Made by a program: the position numbers and the translations under genes. Shown here in pieces: positions 22,140 through 34,341 of a stretch of DNA of 64,000 nucleotides. The notes beneath the pieces are model-generated. The model saw only the letters and a program-made list of their open reading frames with translations. It was not told the origin of the DNA and searched no databases. Numbering within the stretch: position 1 is the stretch's first letter; each line of letters starts with the position of its first letter. This DNA comes from Amaurobius ferox (taxonomy: Eukaryota; Arthropoda; Arachnida; Araneae; Amaurobiidae): contig OX578152.1 in NCBI GenBank assembly GCA_951213105.1, positions 76,531,840-76,595,839 on the forward strand. The letters run 5' to 3'.

Positions 22140-22880
22140 AATTAGGACTTTCGTGAAGTGTCCCAATTTGAAATTTGAAATTTTGTGAAGAGTTTCATTC
22201 TGATATTTCGAACAAATGATTCGTAAATTTGAAATTTCGTTGGATATTTTTTTTTTTTTTTTTTTTGGGGGGGGGGGGGGGGGGTTAAACCTCTGAAAGG
22301 GTTATAATTTCGAAATTTCGAAATTTTAGTTTTTGTAAAGGTATTTATTTGTTCTTTGAGATGTTGAATTGGTCCGTTTCTGAAATATGAAAATTTGTGA
22401 ATGGCTTAATTTTTGAAATTTTCAACTTGTGGAAGGGCGCGATTTTAAAATTTGAAATTTTGCAAAGGTTTTAATTTTCTAAAATGCGGAAGTTTTGAAG
22501 GATTCGATTTTTTTAAATGCGGAATTTTGTGAAGAGTTCGATTTTTTCTTTAAAATGTGGCGTTTTGTGAGGGATTCGGTATTTTCTAATGTGGAATTAT
22601 GTGAAGGCTTCGATTTTTTTTTAAATGTGGAATTTTGTAAATAGTCCACTTTTGAGAACCTCGGCTTGTGATTCGTCGATTTCAAAATTTTGTAAACAGT
22701 TTGATAATAAAATTAGGAATTTGTGAAGAGACAAGACTTCAAAATTTCGTGGAGATCCACTTTTTCAAATTTGCAATTTCGGGGAGACTTTGATGTTGAA
22801 ATTCTCAAATTTATGAAAGGAAAAATTTCGTGATATTGTTTTTAAATTTGGAACTTGTGGTTTAAAAATAAAATAGGAAG
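22140..22880. repeat. Degenerate array of AAATTTTGTGAAG-type units
   Basis: Many imperfect iterations of TTCGATTTTTT-AAATGTGGAATTTTGTGAAGG of about 40-50 bp. A T21-G18 homopolymer junction lies at about 22246-22284. Similar motifs recur at 26090-26380. Confidence 0.6.
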
Positions 22881-23152
22881 GTGTCAATAGTTTGGAACAT
22901 CGAGTAAGATTCAATGCGACCCTACATTACTTTTAACAAATCTTTTGATTTTTTAAGCATTTTAGCCAATCTTAAGATATTGCAATCCTAGTAATTCTTT
23001 CTAAACATTTTACAAATACAATAAATTTTACATATGACTTACCTACCAAGACAAAATGATGATTTTTAGATTCATGGTGAACATGATAAAGCGCTCTTCC
23101 CCTGGAAAAGATTTAAAAGGTCAGTTTGTTTTACAATGTCACTTTCAACATA
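22881..23152. other. No feature recognised
   Basis: AT-rich, no repeats recognised. Confidence 0.5.
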
Positions 23153-23304
23153 TTAACCTTTTGCTTACGAGAGCGCCAATGCCAAACGAAGAACCTCTCA
23201 AAAAGACAGGTATTTGACATACCCTATCCCAAACAGTTCGATCCCCCTTTGCAGACATTGGCGTCCATGAACTGACGCTGTCCCAGCCGTAAGCAAAAGG
23301 TTAA
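23153..23304. mobile_element. TTAA palindromic MITE, 152 bp
   Basis: TTAA at 23153-23156 and 23301-23304; arms CCTTTTGCTTACG and CGTAAGCAAAAGG; interior AAGAACCTCTCAAAAAGACA and CCCAAACAGTTCGATCC as in other copies. The centre is shortened by loss of part of the right arm. Confidence 0.8.
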
Positions 23305-23950
23305 ATAAAGTACATAATGCAGTAAATCACAACCGATTTACAAATTATATAAAATTACACATCAAATGACATAAATACAAGTAGCTGCGTAGCAACCATT
23401 TGCCTAACGGAATTTGAAAGCACATTATTAATCTGTAATAGTTTGATAATGAGTTTTCGCTGTTTTCTATTTACTCTACAACGCATAGTATATGTAAATA
23501 GGAAGCTCAGAAATCAGTACAAAACCCAGACAAAAATTCCAGACTCTCGGGATTTGATGCATATGCACGTTTTCAGCATCTCTGAACTCGAATCAACACT
23601 ATTTTAAATGATAGCTGTATCTGTCTGTGATTATGTGTAAACGAGTACTCTAGAACAAATGGAGAAAATCACATGAAATTTAGTACGATTATTTTAATCA
23701 ACGAATGTCGAAGGCCTATTGGTTTTCAAAGTGGACAAACCAGGGGAAATATCCCCCCCTCCCCCGGAAATCGTCATAAAAACATGTTTGCGTTTAAAAA
23801 TGTTACAAAACTTACATATATAATTTTTCATTTAAAAAAGAATGACATAATTTAAAGAACAATAACAAGCGCGGTTCTCGAGATATTACACATTTGTGAT
23901 ATAAATTCTTTTATCTAAAAATAATCAAACACCATTGTTTACTAACTATC
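23305..23950. other. No feature recognised
   Basis: Single-copy-looking; CAAAACTTACATATATAATT and CGGTTCTCGAGATATTACAC near 23870 are weakly reminiscent of the family A/B CTCGAG box. Confidence 0.45.
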
Positions 23951-23954
23951 ACTA

Positions 23955-24115
23955 GAGATCTGCACAAACTTGGACCTAGCTCGTGGACTTAGGCACGACC
24001 ATATGCGAGAGGCAGACCGGACCGGGCCGAATTTTAAGGAACATATTTCGGATCGGGCCACGTTTTACTAAACTCGAGTCGGATCGTGCCGGGTCAAAAC
24101 AAATAAAAAAAAAGC
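23955..24115 (+). mobile_element. hAT-type MITE, left end
   Basis: TAGAGATCTGCACAAACTTG with GACCGGACCGGGCCGAA, TTTCGGATCGGGCC, ACTCGAGTCGGATCGTGCC. TAGAGATSTGCAC termini with Gly/Cys-rich palindromic words are typical of hAT MITEs. The right end is not identified. Confidence 0.45.
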
Positions 24116-24210
24116 CAAAAATAGATAAAATTAAATTGAAAATTTTTTTTTGAAATTACATATAAATTAAAATTAAGCGAATAAAAGTATCCCTGTCCCA
24201 TACCTTAAAA

Positions 24211-25481
24211 AACAAGAAAGATCAATCATGCATAAAGCATTGCTTATGAAACACTTTCCAACTTCAATGCAATTTTATTTAAACATCTCTAAAATGCGAT
24301 ACATTCCTCGGTAATATTTTAAGAATTTTCACAATACTACATTCATTTATAATATTTGAAAACTTAAAACTTCATCGAAAAAAAATGAACTTCATTCAAA
24401 TGACGGCATTGAATTATAAATTGCCTAATTTAAACATCTCTAAAATGCGATACATTCCTCGGTAATATTTTTAAAATTATCACAATACTACATTAATTTA
24501 TTATATTTGAAAACTTCATCGAAAACTGAAATTTATTCAAATGACGTCATCGAAATATAACACGCCTGGTTCTCTCTATGAAAGCAGCATTTCATTCATA
24601 AACATTTTTCCATTCATTTCATTCATCACAATACTATAATAATTTATTTTATTTAAAAACTTTAGACCATGGAGATACAAGTAATTAAATTATATGCTTG
24701 AAACTTCATCGAAAAAAATCGTCCTTCTCTATAAAATCAAGGAATATTTCGTTCATATCAGCTATATTGCAGACTCCATGAGCTAAATAATTTTGCGTTA
24801 AAGAAATGAAGCAATTCTTATACAACTCTTTCTACATATTTTGCTGTTTACATTTTCAATAAGTGAAATGTAGGCTTCGTTGTAAAAATAATCAAATTTG
24901 GATGATCATTTAAACTCAAATATATTGAGAATTGCGTTGTTTCAGTATGTAGATGTACAGAATTTAAGCAAAAATAAAGCGGTTTTTGGACGGATACAAC
25001 ACTAAATATGAATTATAAAGAACTTTAAAAATCACGATTTTGATATAAGATGGATGCATATTTTATTTTGAATTGGGTCACGTGATCTCTCCATATAAAG
25101 CGTGTAATTATTATTTTAATTTTTATTTAAAAAGCTACTGAATATATTTTGCTGAATTTTTTTTTTATATTTTATGCGATAATTTGAATATTTCATAAAA
25201 CTTTCGAAGGAATTTATGAATTTTAAATTCGCTTAAAAAATGTTTGAAAAATTAGATCCCATAGGGTTCAATGTATTTCATTTTTTCAACACGGGTTCAA
25301 TCCAAAACTAATTGGGTGATATTATTCATTTATAATCCCATAGGTCCCACAGACCGTCTGAACAACATACTAAAATTTCATTTGGATAAAGTCATTTTTA
25401 CGACAGTTATCGTGCTAACGAACAGACAGACAGAATGAACAAAGTCATAAGCACTTTTCAACTTTGTTGTAAAGTGTTAAT
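24211..25481 (+). mobile_element. Family D hairpin element D1
   Basis: 5' AACAAGAAAGATCAATCATG with CATAAAGCATTG, then subterminal CACTTTCCAAC; 3' ACAGACAGACAGAATGAAC microsatellite and terminal hairpin CACTTTTCAAC-TTTGTTG-TAAAGTG. An internal ~160-bp tandem duplication (TTTAAACATCTCTAAAATGC at 24282 and 24432) makes it longer than D2 and D3. Same block order as family A with unrelated sequence. Confidence 0.7.
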
Positions 25482-25928
25482 AAAAAGAAGGTGTGTGTGT
25501 GTGTATATACAACGCCGATGTACCACATGTCATATTTCATAACATCATGTGATTTATGAATTTAATAGGGAAAAAATGCATTCCAAATTTAATTTTTGAG
25601 GAAATTATCATTCGGTTACTATCATTAGTCAAGTGCGAGTTGCAATTTCTGATACTTTCAAATTTATCGTTAAAAAAATTTAATCGCTTCTGTAACTGTT
25701 ATTGCTTGACTAATGGTGAAAATATGAAATCCAACAGGTACTGTTTGCTTTAAAATTTAACAATGATATTTTATTTTCAATTTCTTCTGTAATTTTTATT
25801 TAAGTTGTTAGATTTCAGAATATGTTTAAATTATTGAAATTAATTAAATTCTATTCTATTCTTATAAGGAAATGCAGTTCCGTCGATTTATTTCCCGTAA
25901 CAAATATTGGATGAGAATTTGTTTTTCA
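25482..25928. other. No feature recognised; short (GT)n
   Basis: (GT)n at 25491-25504; AT-rich remainder with a 65-aa frame lacking any recognisable feature. Confidence 0.5.
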
Positions 25929-26062
25929 CCTTCGCCTCAAGATCCAGTCGAACAAGATCCAGTCGCCTCAAGATCCAGTCCCTTCGCCTCAAGATCCAAT
26001 CGAACAAGATCCAGTCGCCTCAAGATCCAGTCCCTTCGTCTCAAGATCCAGTCGAATGTCCA
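25929..26062 (+). repeat. Minisatellite of AAGATCCAGTCG
   Basis: About two copies of a ~62-bp unit, each built from shorter CCTCAAGATCCAGTC words, giving a short Ser/Arg-rich frame. Confidence 0.8.
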
Positions 26063-26089
26063 AGAATTTTCATGCTTGAAATTTTATTA

Positions 26090-26380
26090 AGAATCTTTTA
26101 TTTACATGAAAATTTTTGTAAAGCGTTCATTACTCACATGAGAAAATTTGTAAAGGGGATTTATCGCTTTTAAATTTTTGCAAAGGGGGCTCTTTTTTCA
26201 TTTTTAGAACTTTCAGAAAAGGACTTTTTTCCCTTTTGAAATGTTCTGAAGGAACTTTTATCGCGTTTCGAATTTTGGAAAACGTCTACACTGCTTGCAT
26301 TAGGAATTTTGTGAATGTATCCGTTACTTAAAAAAAAAGGAATTTCGCCAAGGCTCCCGAAAAAAGACATGTCTTATTAA
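26090..26380. repeat. Degenerate AAATTTTTGTAAAGG array
   Basis: Loose iterations of GAAATTTTGTAAAGGG-type words, comparable with 22140-22880. Confidence 0.45.
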
Positions 26381-26779
26381 ACGTCCAAACATACTAAAGT
26401 TATGGTAATTACTAACTGTGCTTGATCTCTGCAGAAACGGAATGTAGTGAGTGAAAAAAAGCCGATAAATTAAGCAATAATTTGGCAGATTTTCAAAGAA
26501 CGTGGAAAAAGTTAATGTACTACCCTACCTCAAACATTCTCCGTCCGGTGAACCTTGGATGAGCAGCTTTATGATGCAAGCTGGTTTGCTGGAAAGTACT
26601 CCTTACTACATCTGGGGTCGAGAATTTTTTGCGCAATCCCCCGTAAAGAAACACTACGAACAATGAAAACGAACTCGTAAATGTTCCGTTTATTTCTATT
26701 TCTCTGTGTGCGATGAGATGCTCTTGCCAAATGCAGTATCTTCACACTGAAAGGATTCTGGAATTGTTTTTTGTGTTAC
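26381..26779. other. No feature recognised
   Basis: No repeats or coding signal seen. Confidence 0.5.
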
Positions 26780-27060
26780 GCTTTCCCAAGCAGGCGAACA
26801 TACAGGGGGTGTCATAATTAAAATATTCCGACTCAGAGCCTCCTGCACTGTAAAACATTCTGCAACCTTTGCTCATTTTTTTCAGGTACTTGTTGATAAT
26901 TTCGGCAAACTGATAAGAAAAAGCTGAAATTACATTCATGAAAATTGCTGCTTCATTTCTGAAATATTCAGCTTATTATCGTCTGCCGAAGCGTTATTTT
27001 TGTATTTATATATATATTATCATAACTATCCGGAACCTTACTCCCCATTAAATCCCCTCT
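26780..27060 (-). repeat. Dispersed repeat J, copy 2
   Basis: Inverse of 16240-17200: TTCTGCAACCTTTGCTCATT, GATAATTTCGGCAAACTGAT, GTCTGCCGAAGCG, a TA tract of only about 16 bp, then TATCATAAC-GGAACCTTACTCCCC. Also contains ACAGGGGGTGTCATAATTAAA at 26812, a typical transposon-terminus word. Confidence 0.65.
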
Positions 27061-27187
27061 AAAATATATGCCTACCCATTCTACCTCGGATATAATTTCT
27101 AATCCGAATGTCCAAATGAGTTTTGGTTATTTCGGCACAGGAAGGCGATTACCCTCAGTAAACACACATCGTGACAAATAATTCACT

Positions 27188-27640
27188 ATTAGAGGTCTGC
27201 ACATGCTCAGTTTTGACCACTTAGCTTCTTCTTCTTCTTCGACCCAGACCGTCCAAACCTACACAAAGGTGTAAGGTATCTGTTTGGACGGCCGGGATGT
27301 GCCACTCAATTTAGACCAAAACCCAGTGGGGACGGCATCCACAGGGATCGTACCCTCCTTCCCTACCATCAACCTTTCGGAAGGACTTACGGACCCACAT
27401 ATTTAACGTGCCCGTACTCTGCGCGAACACGTGGATAGTTTGGGCAGAGCAGGAAATCAAACTCGGGTCATGTTCGAATGTATTCCCCACACGCTAACCA
27501 CTGGGCTGTCCCACCCCTGACCACTTAGCTTAGGCCTAACCCGATAAGTAAATCAGTTTTAATTTCTCTATAAAATTGTTACGGTTCGCGGGTTAGGTCG
27601 TATATTTAATGTTTGAACATTTATAAAGGAAATTTAATAG
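27188..27640 (+). mobile_element. hAT-type MITE remnant split by a SINE
   Basis: TTAGAGGTCTGCACATGC resembles the end at 23955. TGACCACTTAGCTT is duplicated around the SINE and continues AGGCCTAACCCG; GGTTCGCGGGTTAGGTCG lies near 27585. Confidence 0.45.
27228..27517 (-). mobile_element. tRNA-derived SINE, older copy
   Basis: Perfect 14-bp target duplication TGACCACTTAGCTT (27214-27227 and 27518-27531). The tail carries (TTC)n instead of (TTG)n. The body is more diverged than the other copies; the reversed B box is degraded to GGAAATCAAACTCG. Confidence 0.9.
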
Positions 27641-27749
27641 AGTACATGAAATTATTTTGCTGATTTCAGGTATGTAAAGATACATGTTTAAAAAACAAAT
27701 ATTTTTTTGTATACAAGTTGCGCACAGTCATATATTTGACACGTTTGGA

Positions 27750-28775
27750 TAAACCATGGATGTAAAGAAGTTAAAACGTGTTGAAACATGTCTGATAAAT
27801 GCCAAAATCGTTTGAGACAATAATTCAGGTGGCGCTGATGTAAGATAAGTCTATCTGCATTGTACTTATTTCTGTGACAAAAGAATCGCATTTAATTACA
27901 TTATATTTATTTAAGTTGTTAATTTTGCAGAAAAAAAAATTATCAGTGCAATGTAAATTAGATCTAAAACAAAATAGAATTTTTCTACATGTAAAATTTA
28001 TCTTGCTTTTCGATTTATTTTTTGAGTCCACATATTCTGTACCCTGTTCTACAACTAGGAAGAAAAATCTAATGTGGGCAACACATGACTTTCCTTATAT
28101 AATGTATAATGAATTTACTACTTTTACAGTAAAAAAAATAGGTTTTTCTTATAGTAGATACTAATATTCTTTCCAAGATATTGAATTTTCGACAATTAGT
28201 CGTCATTTTCATTGATTTAGCGTCATTTTTATCCATTTGGCGAGATTTTCGTTAATTTGGCAACATTTCAAAGCGTTATGGACGAAGAAATAAATTATTT
28301 TTACAGCAGATAAATGACTATTGGCGTTCAAATACAAAAGTATTACTTAAAATATCTTTTTCCATGAATGGAACGAGCTAAATTCACGAGAATGATGTCA
28401 CCCAATTTATCGCATGGTATTACATATGAAAAGTGAACATGTTTCTCAATAGGAAATATTTCTTTTTTTATTTTAGATGACTTTTTGATAATTTTTTTGA
28501 AAAATGTACAATATCTCGAGAACGGTTCATGTTAGCGTTCTAAAATTTATGTCAATCGTTTTCTAATGAAAAATTACATAAGAAATGTCTATTTGCGTAA
28601 CTTTATTAGCGGTTTTGATTTTTTGACGATTTTTTCAAAATTTCATTCGAAAATTTAGGGGGGGTTCTGAACATTCGATTGCGTATAAAAACAATAGGCT
28701 TCCAGTGTTTACGGATTGTGATTTTTGTACCAAATTTTGTTCGAATCGGTCCATTCGTTCGTCAGTTATCGTCTC

Positions 28776-28807
<32 letters not shown>

Positions 28808-29010
28808 CAGACATCACTTCAAAAATGTTTGATTCGTGATCAGGAATGCTTGAAACGTGCTCTCCCGTCGAAAACTCGAATTCGAATTTTCGACCCCGTC
28901 ACAATACTTTCCTTATACATTATGTATATAAGGAAAGTAATAATTTTACTCATAATTAGGGAACTTTAATTTTAAAATAATTAAAACTACATACCACACC
29001 TTCTTGTTGT
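27750..29010 (-). mobile_element. MITE F split by family B element B2
   Basis: Begins AACCATGGATGTAAAG, then TTTGAGACAATAATTCAGG, GGCGCTGATG and TACAACTAGGAAG. After B2 it resumes with ACTCATAATTAGGGAAC as in the uninterrupted reverse copy at 57563-57996. The far terminus is decayed. Confidence 0.65.
28068..28939 (+). mobile_element. Family B hairpin element B2 (complete)
   Basis: 5' TCTAATGTGGGCAACACATG, subterminal ACTTTCCTTATA; AATATCTCGAGAACGG at 28509; CAAATTTTGTTCGAATCGG; (CA)n at 28777; CGTCGAAAACTCGAATTCG; terminal hairpin ACTTTCCTTATACATTA/TATATAAGGAAAGTA. The 96-aa frame over the CA tract is incidental. Confidence 0.85.
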
Positions 29011-29846
29011 ATCGAGCACTGGTACTGTACACCTGGGTAAGGAAAAGGTTTGAAATTTCGGCTATGAAGATCGCAATACTTTTTTCCAATCTGAAGACTG
29101 TAATACACATGAAGAAGGCTAAATCCCAGAGACCGTTACGGTCGTGTTTTTTTTATTATTATTATTATCACGCCAAATCGGCGATAAGTGGAGTGCTATG
29201 TTGCGACCTTGGTAACTCTTTAACTCTTCATAATCATGGTAACCTTGCGAGTTAGTTGGATACTAAGGCAACTGTCTCAACATCGGCCGCCAGAAAAATC
29301 GCCAAGTTCAACACATGAACATTAAATTATAAAAAGTGAATACAGGAGCAAATCCAGTGAAGATTCACATTCCACATAATTTATGGCTCTATTTTCCGCC
29401 ATTTTTTTAATTACTCAAATCCAAAAAGAAATGGATGTTTTTAAAAACACAACAAAGGTAACCACACCGTTACGGTTGCAGAGCATGGATAACTAGAATC
29501 AAACACAGAAAAAAGAAAACTCGAAAAGAGATGTTTAACAAGCGTAACCGTCATAGGTAATCAAAGAGGTAAGGATTACCGTTCGAGGTGTGCAGAGGTA
29601 AATAAAATCCGTTAAAACGACTTTTTTTTTGTTTTTCAATTTCAACCTTGATAATGAAGGTTCTGTGTAAGTAAAAGCAACTGATTGCCCATGAATTGGA
29701 GGTTCCCTGGAAATTTTGTAATGAGGAGGAAAATTGTTTAATATTCCGTGATGACGTAAATATAAAGTTCATTCACGTAGGTAATTACTAATACGAAATC
29801 AATTTTCATACGTAGAGATGGTGCTAATATATTACTATCCTTTTTT
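29011..29846. other. No feature recognised
   Basis: Includes (TTA)n at about 29153 and ordinary AT-rich sequence; frames under 85 aa without recognisable content. Confidence 0.5.
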
Positions 29847-30816
29847 AACACTTTCCAACATAGTTGAAAAGTGTTTATGGCTTTTTTCATTCATTCTGTC
29901 TGTCTGTCCGTTCAAATGATAACTGCCGTAAAAATAACTTTATCAAAATGAAATTTTAATATGTTGTTCAGACGGTCTGTGGGACATATGGGAATGAAAA
30001 TGAATAATATCAACCAATTAGTTTCGCATTTAACCCGGGCTGAATAAATTAAATACATTGAACCCTATAGGACCTAATTTTTCAAACATAGTATTTTAAA
30101 CGGAATTAAAATTCACAAATTATTTCGAAAATTTTAGAAAATATTCAAATTATTACATAAAATATGTAAAAAAAATTCAGTATAATATGTTAGGTTGTTT
30201 TTCAAATAAAAATTGAAATAATAATTACATCCATATTATATGAAGAGATCAATCACGTGACTCATTTCAAACTAAGATATGGCATCCATTTTTTAACCTG
30301 TGTAAAAATCGTGATGTTTAAAGATCGTTTAAATTTATATTTTTTGTTGCATCCGTCCTAAAACCCCTTATTTTTGCATATTATCTGTATATCTAAATTC
30401 TGTTCTAACGCAATTACAATATTTTTTATTTTTTAAATGATCAATAAACTATTACTACGACGAAGCCTAATTTCTACCTCATGCAGAATGTAAACAAATC
30501 AAACTATTGTAAGATGAATTGCATAAGAATTGCTGAATTTTTTTTCACGCAAAATTATGTAGCTCTAGAGTCTGGAGTATAAGTGATATGAATAAAATAT
30601 TCATTAATTTTACATAGAGAAGCAGACGATTTTATAGCATTGCCTTTTCTGATGAAGTTTCAAGTTTCCAAGTATAATAAATTATTGTAGTACTGTGATA
30701 ATTTAAAATATACCAGTGCTGAATGTATCACATTTTAGAGACGTTTAAATAAAATTGCATTTCTGTTGGAAAGTGTGTCATAATCAATGCTTTATGCATG
30801 ATTGATCTTTCTTGTT
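29847..30816 (-). mobile_element. Family D hairpin element D2 (complete)
   Basis: Hairpin ACACTTTCCAACATAGTTGA-AAAGTG at 29848, ATTCTGTCTGTCTGTCCG microsatellite, AAAATGAAATTTTAATATG, and the far terminus AAGTGTG...CATGATTGATCTTTCTTGTT at 30816. Reverse orientation relative to D1 and D3. Confidence 0.75.
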
Positions 30817-31960
30817 TATTAATACCTCGACAACCCCTGGTCCAAGAAACTCGAAACATGTTTCTTGTTTTTTATCAAGTTGAAAATCAAGCATACCGTG
30901 GTAATAACTTGGGTTATATTATTATGCAATCTTATGTCTTTGTAGTTGCAAAAATAGCCAAACTAAAACTAAAGGATCAGGGCAATCCCAAACCTTTCCA
31001 CGCAAAACAAATGGGTACTCGACCTCTGGGCCAAATTATATAAATGTTTATGACGTAGAACTAACTCCCCGGATAGTATAAGGCGATTTACAACCGACCG
31101 CCTATGACAAAAATCGGTCTAAATTGAAATTGTTATATCGTAAACAAATATATACCAAATAGTAATGGTGTTAGCAGCATATTCGTAAACAGTATGGAGT
31201 CCAATTCGCGTACTGTGTAATTGCAATATTTCCAGGTGCACCTCCACGTTTGACACAGCCTGTATCTGCAACCGTGAGTCCAATACGACTGTGAACGATC
31301 TCATTTTAGAGCTCTCGACGAGATCTATCAAATATACAGAGCACATTTCGCAGTGATTTGAACTGAACATTTAAAAAATTGTTATCTCGTGAATAGGTGA
31401 TCATTTTTGACAATATCGCGATTTATTTAGACAACCGTTCGTGAGTGCAACACGACTGTGCGTGGTTTCGTTTTTCAAATATACAAAGAACAGATCGTGG
31501 TGGTATAAACTACAATTTTTAAAAACTGTTTTCGTGTGAACGAGTTAACATGTTCGGCAAAGCCGCGCAAATTCGCAGAATGAACGCAATCAAAAGTGGA
31601 GAATATCTGGACTACCTGGGTAATAAATAGAAAATATCGACCATTCAAAAATATTATTGTTTATCTAAACGAGTTTCCACCCAATTTAGATCAAAGTTTA
31701 TAGCCCAATAATCACGATAATATAGTACCAAATAAAAAATAAATTAGAACGGAATCTTTTAAATTCGCAAAGTTAGAAAATGGCCCAATAAACAAAACAA
31801 AAAAAATCGTTAAATAAACAGCTGTTATTGAGTCGAGACAAAATGTCTTCCACTTTAATCAAAACACCTGCTCTCAAATAACAGCGACAATGAATGATCG
31901 ATTTGGTTTGACAAAATAGCGGGAAATGACTATTAAACTAAATCGAATTATAAAAAAAAA
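30817..31960. other. Unclassified; contains a ~150-bp imperfect direct repeat
   Basis: 31270-31420 and 31440-31575 share GTGAGTSCAAYACGACTGTG, CAAATATACARAG, TTTAAAAA-TGTT and CGTGTGAACGAGTTA/CGTGAATAGGTGATC-type blocks. An 83-aa minus-strand frame (31119-31370) crosses the first copy and has no domain I recognise. Confidence 0.45.
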
Positions 31961-32862
31961 TCTGATGTGGGCAACACATGACTTTCCTTATATAATGTAA
32001 TGCATTTACTACTTTTACAGTAAAAAAAAATAGTTTTTTCTTATAGTAGATAGTAATATTCTTTCCAAGATATTGAATTTTCGACAATGAGTCGTCATTT
32101 TCATTGATTTAGCGTCATTTTTATCCATTTGGAGAGATTTTCGTTAATTTGGCAACATTTCAAAAAGTCGCCAAGTTGGCTACATTCCGCCAAATTCGTC
32201 GCCAAAATCTCGCCAATCGTTATGGACGAAGAAATAAGTTGTCCTTACAGCAGATAAATGACTATTGGCGTTCAAATACAAAAGTATTATTCAAAGTATC
32301 TTTTACATGAATAGAACAAGCTAGATCCACGAGAATGATGTCACCCAATTTATCGCATGGTATTACATATGAAAAGTGAACATGTTTCTCAATAGGAAAT
32401 TTTTTTTTTCATTTTATATGACTTTTTGATAATTTTTTTTTAAAAATGTGCAATATCTCGAGAACGGTTCATGTTAGCGTTCTAAAATTTATGTCAATCG
32501 TTTTCTAATGAAAAATTACATAAGAAATGTCTATTTGCGTAACTTTATTAGTAGTTTTGATTTTTTGACGATTTTTTCAAAATTTTATTCGAACATTTAG
32601 GGGGGTTCTGAACATTCGATTACGTATAAAAACAATAGGCTTCCAGTGTTTACGGATTGTGATTTTTGTACCAAATTTCGTTCGAATCGGTCCATTTGTT
32701 CGTCAGTTATCGTCTCCACCCACCCACACACACACACCACTTCAAAAATGTTCGATTCATTTTCAGAGATGCTTGAAACGTGCTCTCCCGTCGAAAACTC
32801 GAATTCGAATTTTCGACCCCGTCACAATACTTTCCTTATACATTATGTATATAAGGAAAGTA
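31961..32862 (+). mobile_element. Family B hairpin element B3 (complete)
   Basis: 902 bp, TCTGATGTGGGCAACACATG to TATATAAGGAAAGTA, flanked by A9 on both sides. Closely similar to B2 but retains an internal segment (AAAGTCGCCAAGTTGGC to GCCAATCG, about 32164-32220) that B2 has lost. Confidence 0.85.
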
Positions 32863-33514
32863 AAAAAAAAAACTCGACGAGGACTGTGGTATAGGGAATT
32901 CCGCTAACAATGTGCAGAATATCCTGACTGTCCGATAGTTTTTCGCTCCAGAAAGAATACACAGACATACGCGAACATCTTCATTTATTTATCTAGTAAG
33001 AAAGCTGAAAGTATGAGAACTTCAAATGGCTCTCCAAACTTGGGATATTTTTATGTTTTTTTATTTGAATGCATTCATTGTGGGGGAAAAAAAACATGGT
33101 AGAAACTAACGTCACAAGACGTCCCCGTCCTTGAATAGCTCACACATACAATACTATACCCTTGCAGACAACTTTTTTTTTTTATTTTTTTTTTTTTTTT
33201 TTTTTTCAAGTTCCTGTTTATTTTGTCTCTGTCGGTTTGAGCGATTTTCGGAGAATCTAAAATTGGAATGAGATGCTGGTAGGAAATCAACGGGGGAGAT
33301 TGACTCCCACAGTGCATGCCGGTTGATGGAAGAGGGAAGTCGCTTTGTATTTTGGGAACAACTGATTCAAGCAGGGAAAAAAAAATTCGGTCATTATATA
33401 ACTTCAATCTTTCTACTTTCCGTACAGGCTTCCTAGGGATAACCGAGAATGGTCTAATTATTAGGTATCGACCATAAAACTATTACAGTAAGCATATATT
33501 GGACACAGTATGAT
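32863..33514. other. No feature recognised; poly(T) tract
   Basis: T-rich run at 33172-33207 with one A interruption, otherwise unremarkable. Confidence 0.5.
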
Positions 33515-34341
33515 CAGTAGCGTCGTCAGAAAAAATGGGGAAGTACAAAATATTTTGTCTTCCCCACAACATTCTCCATATATAACTTCTTTGAAATTCA
33601 ATGGGTTTCTAGGGGAAAGGGGGTTAGCCAAATATTTTGTTTTCCATTTTTTCATATATCGTTTTTTCGAAATTCAATGGGTGAGGGAGGGGAGTAACCA
33701 AATATTTTGTTTTCCATTTCTCCATATATCATTTCTTCGAAATTTGATGGGTTTCCTGAGGGAGAGGGCAACCAAATATTTTATTTTCCATTTCCCCACA
33801 TATCATTTCTTCTAAATTCAATGGGTTCCTGGGGGGGGGGGGGGGAGATAGCCAAATATTTTGTTTCTCATTTCTCCATATATCGTTCCTTCGAAATTCA
33901 ATGGATGACGGGGGGGGGGGGGGCAACCAAATATTTTGTTTTCCATTTCCCCATATATTATTTCTTCGAACTTCAATGGATTCCTGGGTGGGGGGGGGGG
34001 GGAGGCAACCAAATATTTTGTTTTCCATTTCTCCATATTATATTTCTTCGAACTTCAATGGGTTCCTGGGGGGGGTAGCCAAATATTTTATTTTCCATTT
34101 CCATATATCGTTCTTTCTAAATTCAATGGATGAGGGGCGGGGGAAGAAAATCAAATATCTTGTTTTCCATTTCTCCATATATCATTTCTTCGAAATTCAA
34201 TGGGTTCCTGGGGGGTGGGGTGGTAGCCACATATTTTGTTTCCCATTTCTCCATACATCATTTCTTCGAAACTCAATGGGTTCCTGGGTAAGGGGTATGA
34301 CCCCCCCCCCCCCCAAATCCCCCGCTTTGGCAATGCCACTG
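33515..34341 (+). mobile_element. MITE with an internal ~76-bp minisatellite
   Basis: Inverted ends CAGTAGCGTCGTCAG (left) and TTGGCAATGCCACTG (right, reverse of CAGTGGCATTGCCAA). Related ends lie at 43334 (CAGTAGCATCGCTAGG) and 43480/44425. The interior is ten repeats. No target duplication is evident, so the superfamily is open. Confidence 0.55.
33540..34290 (+). repeat. ~76-bp minisatellite with long G runs, ten units
   Basis: AACCAAATATTTTGTTTTCC recurs near 33544, 33627, 33695, 33770, 33850, 33925, 34007, 34077, 34147 and 34225. Each unit goes on with TCCATATATCATTTCTTCG, AATTCAATGGGTTCCT and a G run of 3-14. A C14 run at 34301 follows. The Gly/Pro-rich frames on both strands derive from it. 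Confidence 0.9.

Noticed and set aside
31119..31370. 83-aa minus-strand gene
   Set aside because: No domain, no neighbouring exons, and it overlaps one unit of an imperfect direct repeat.
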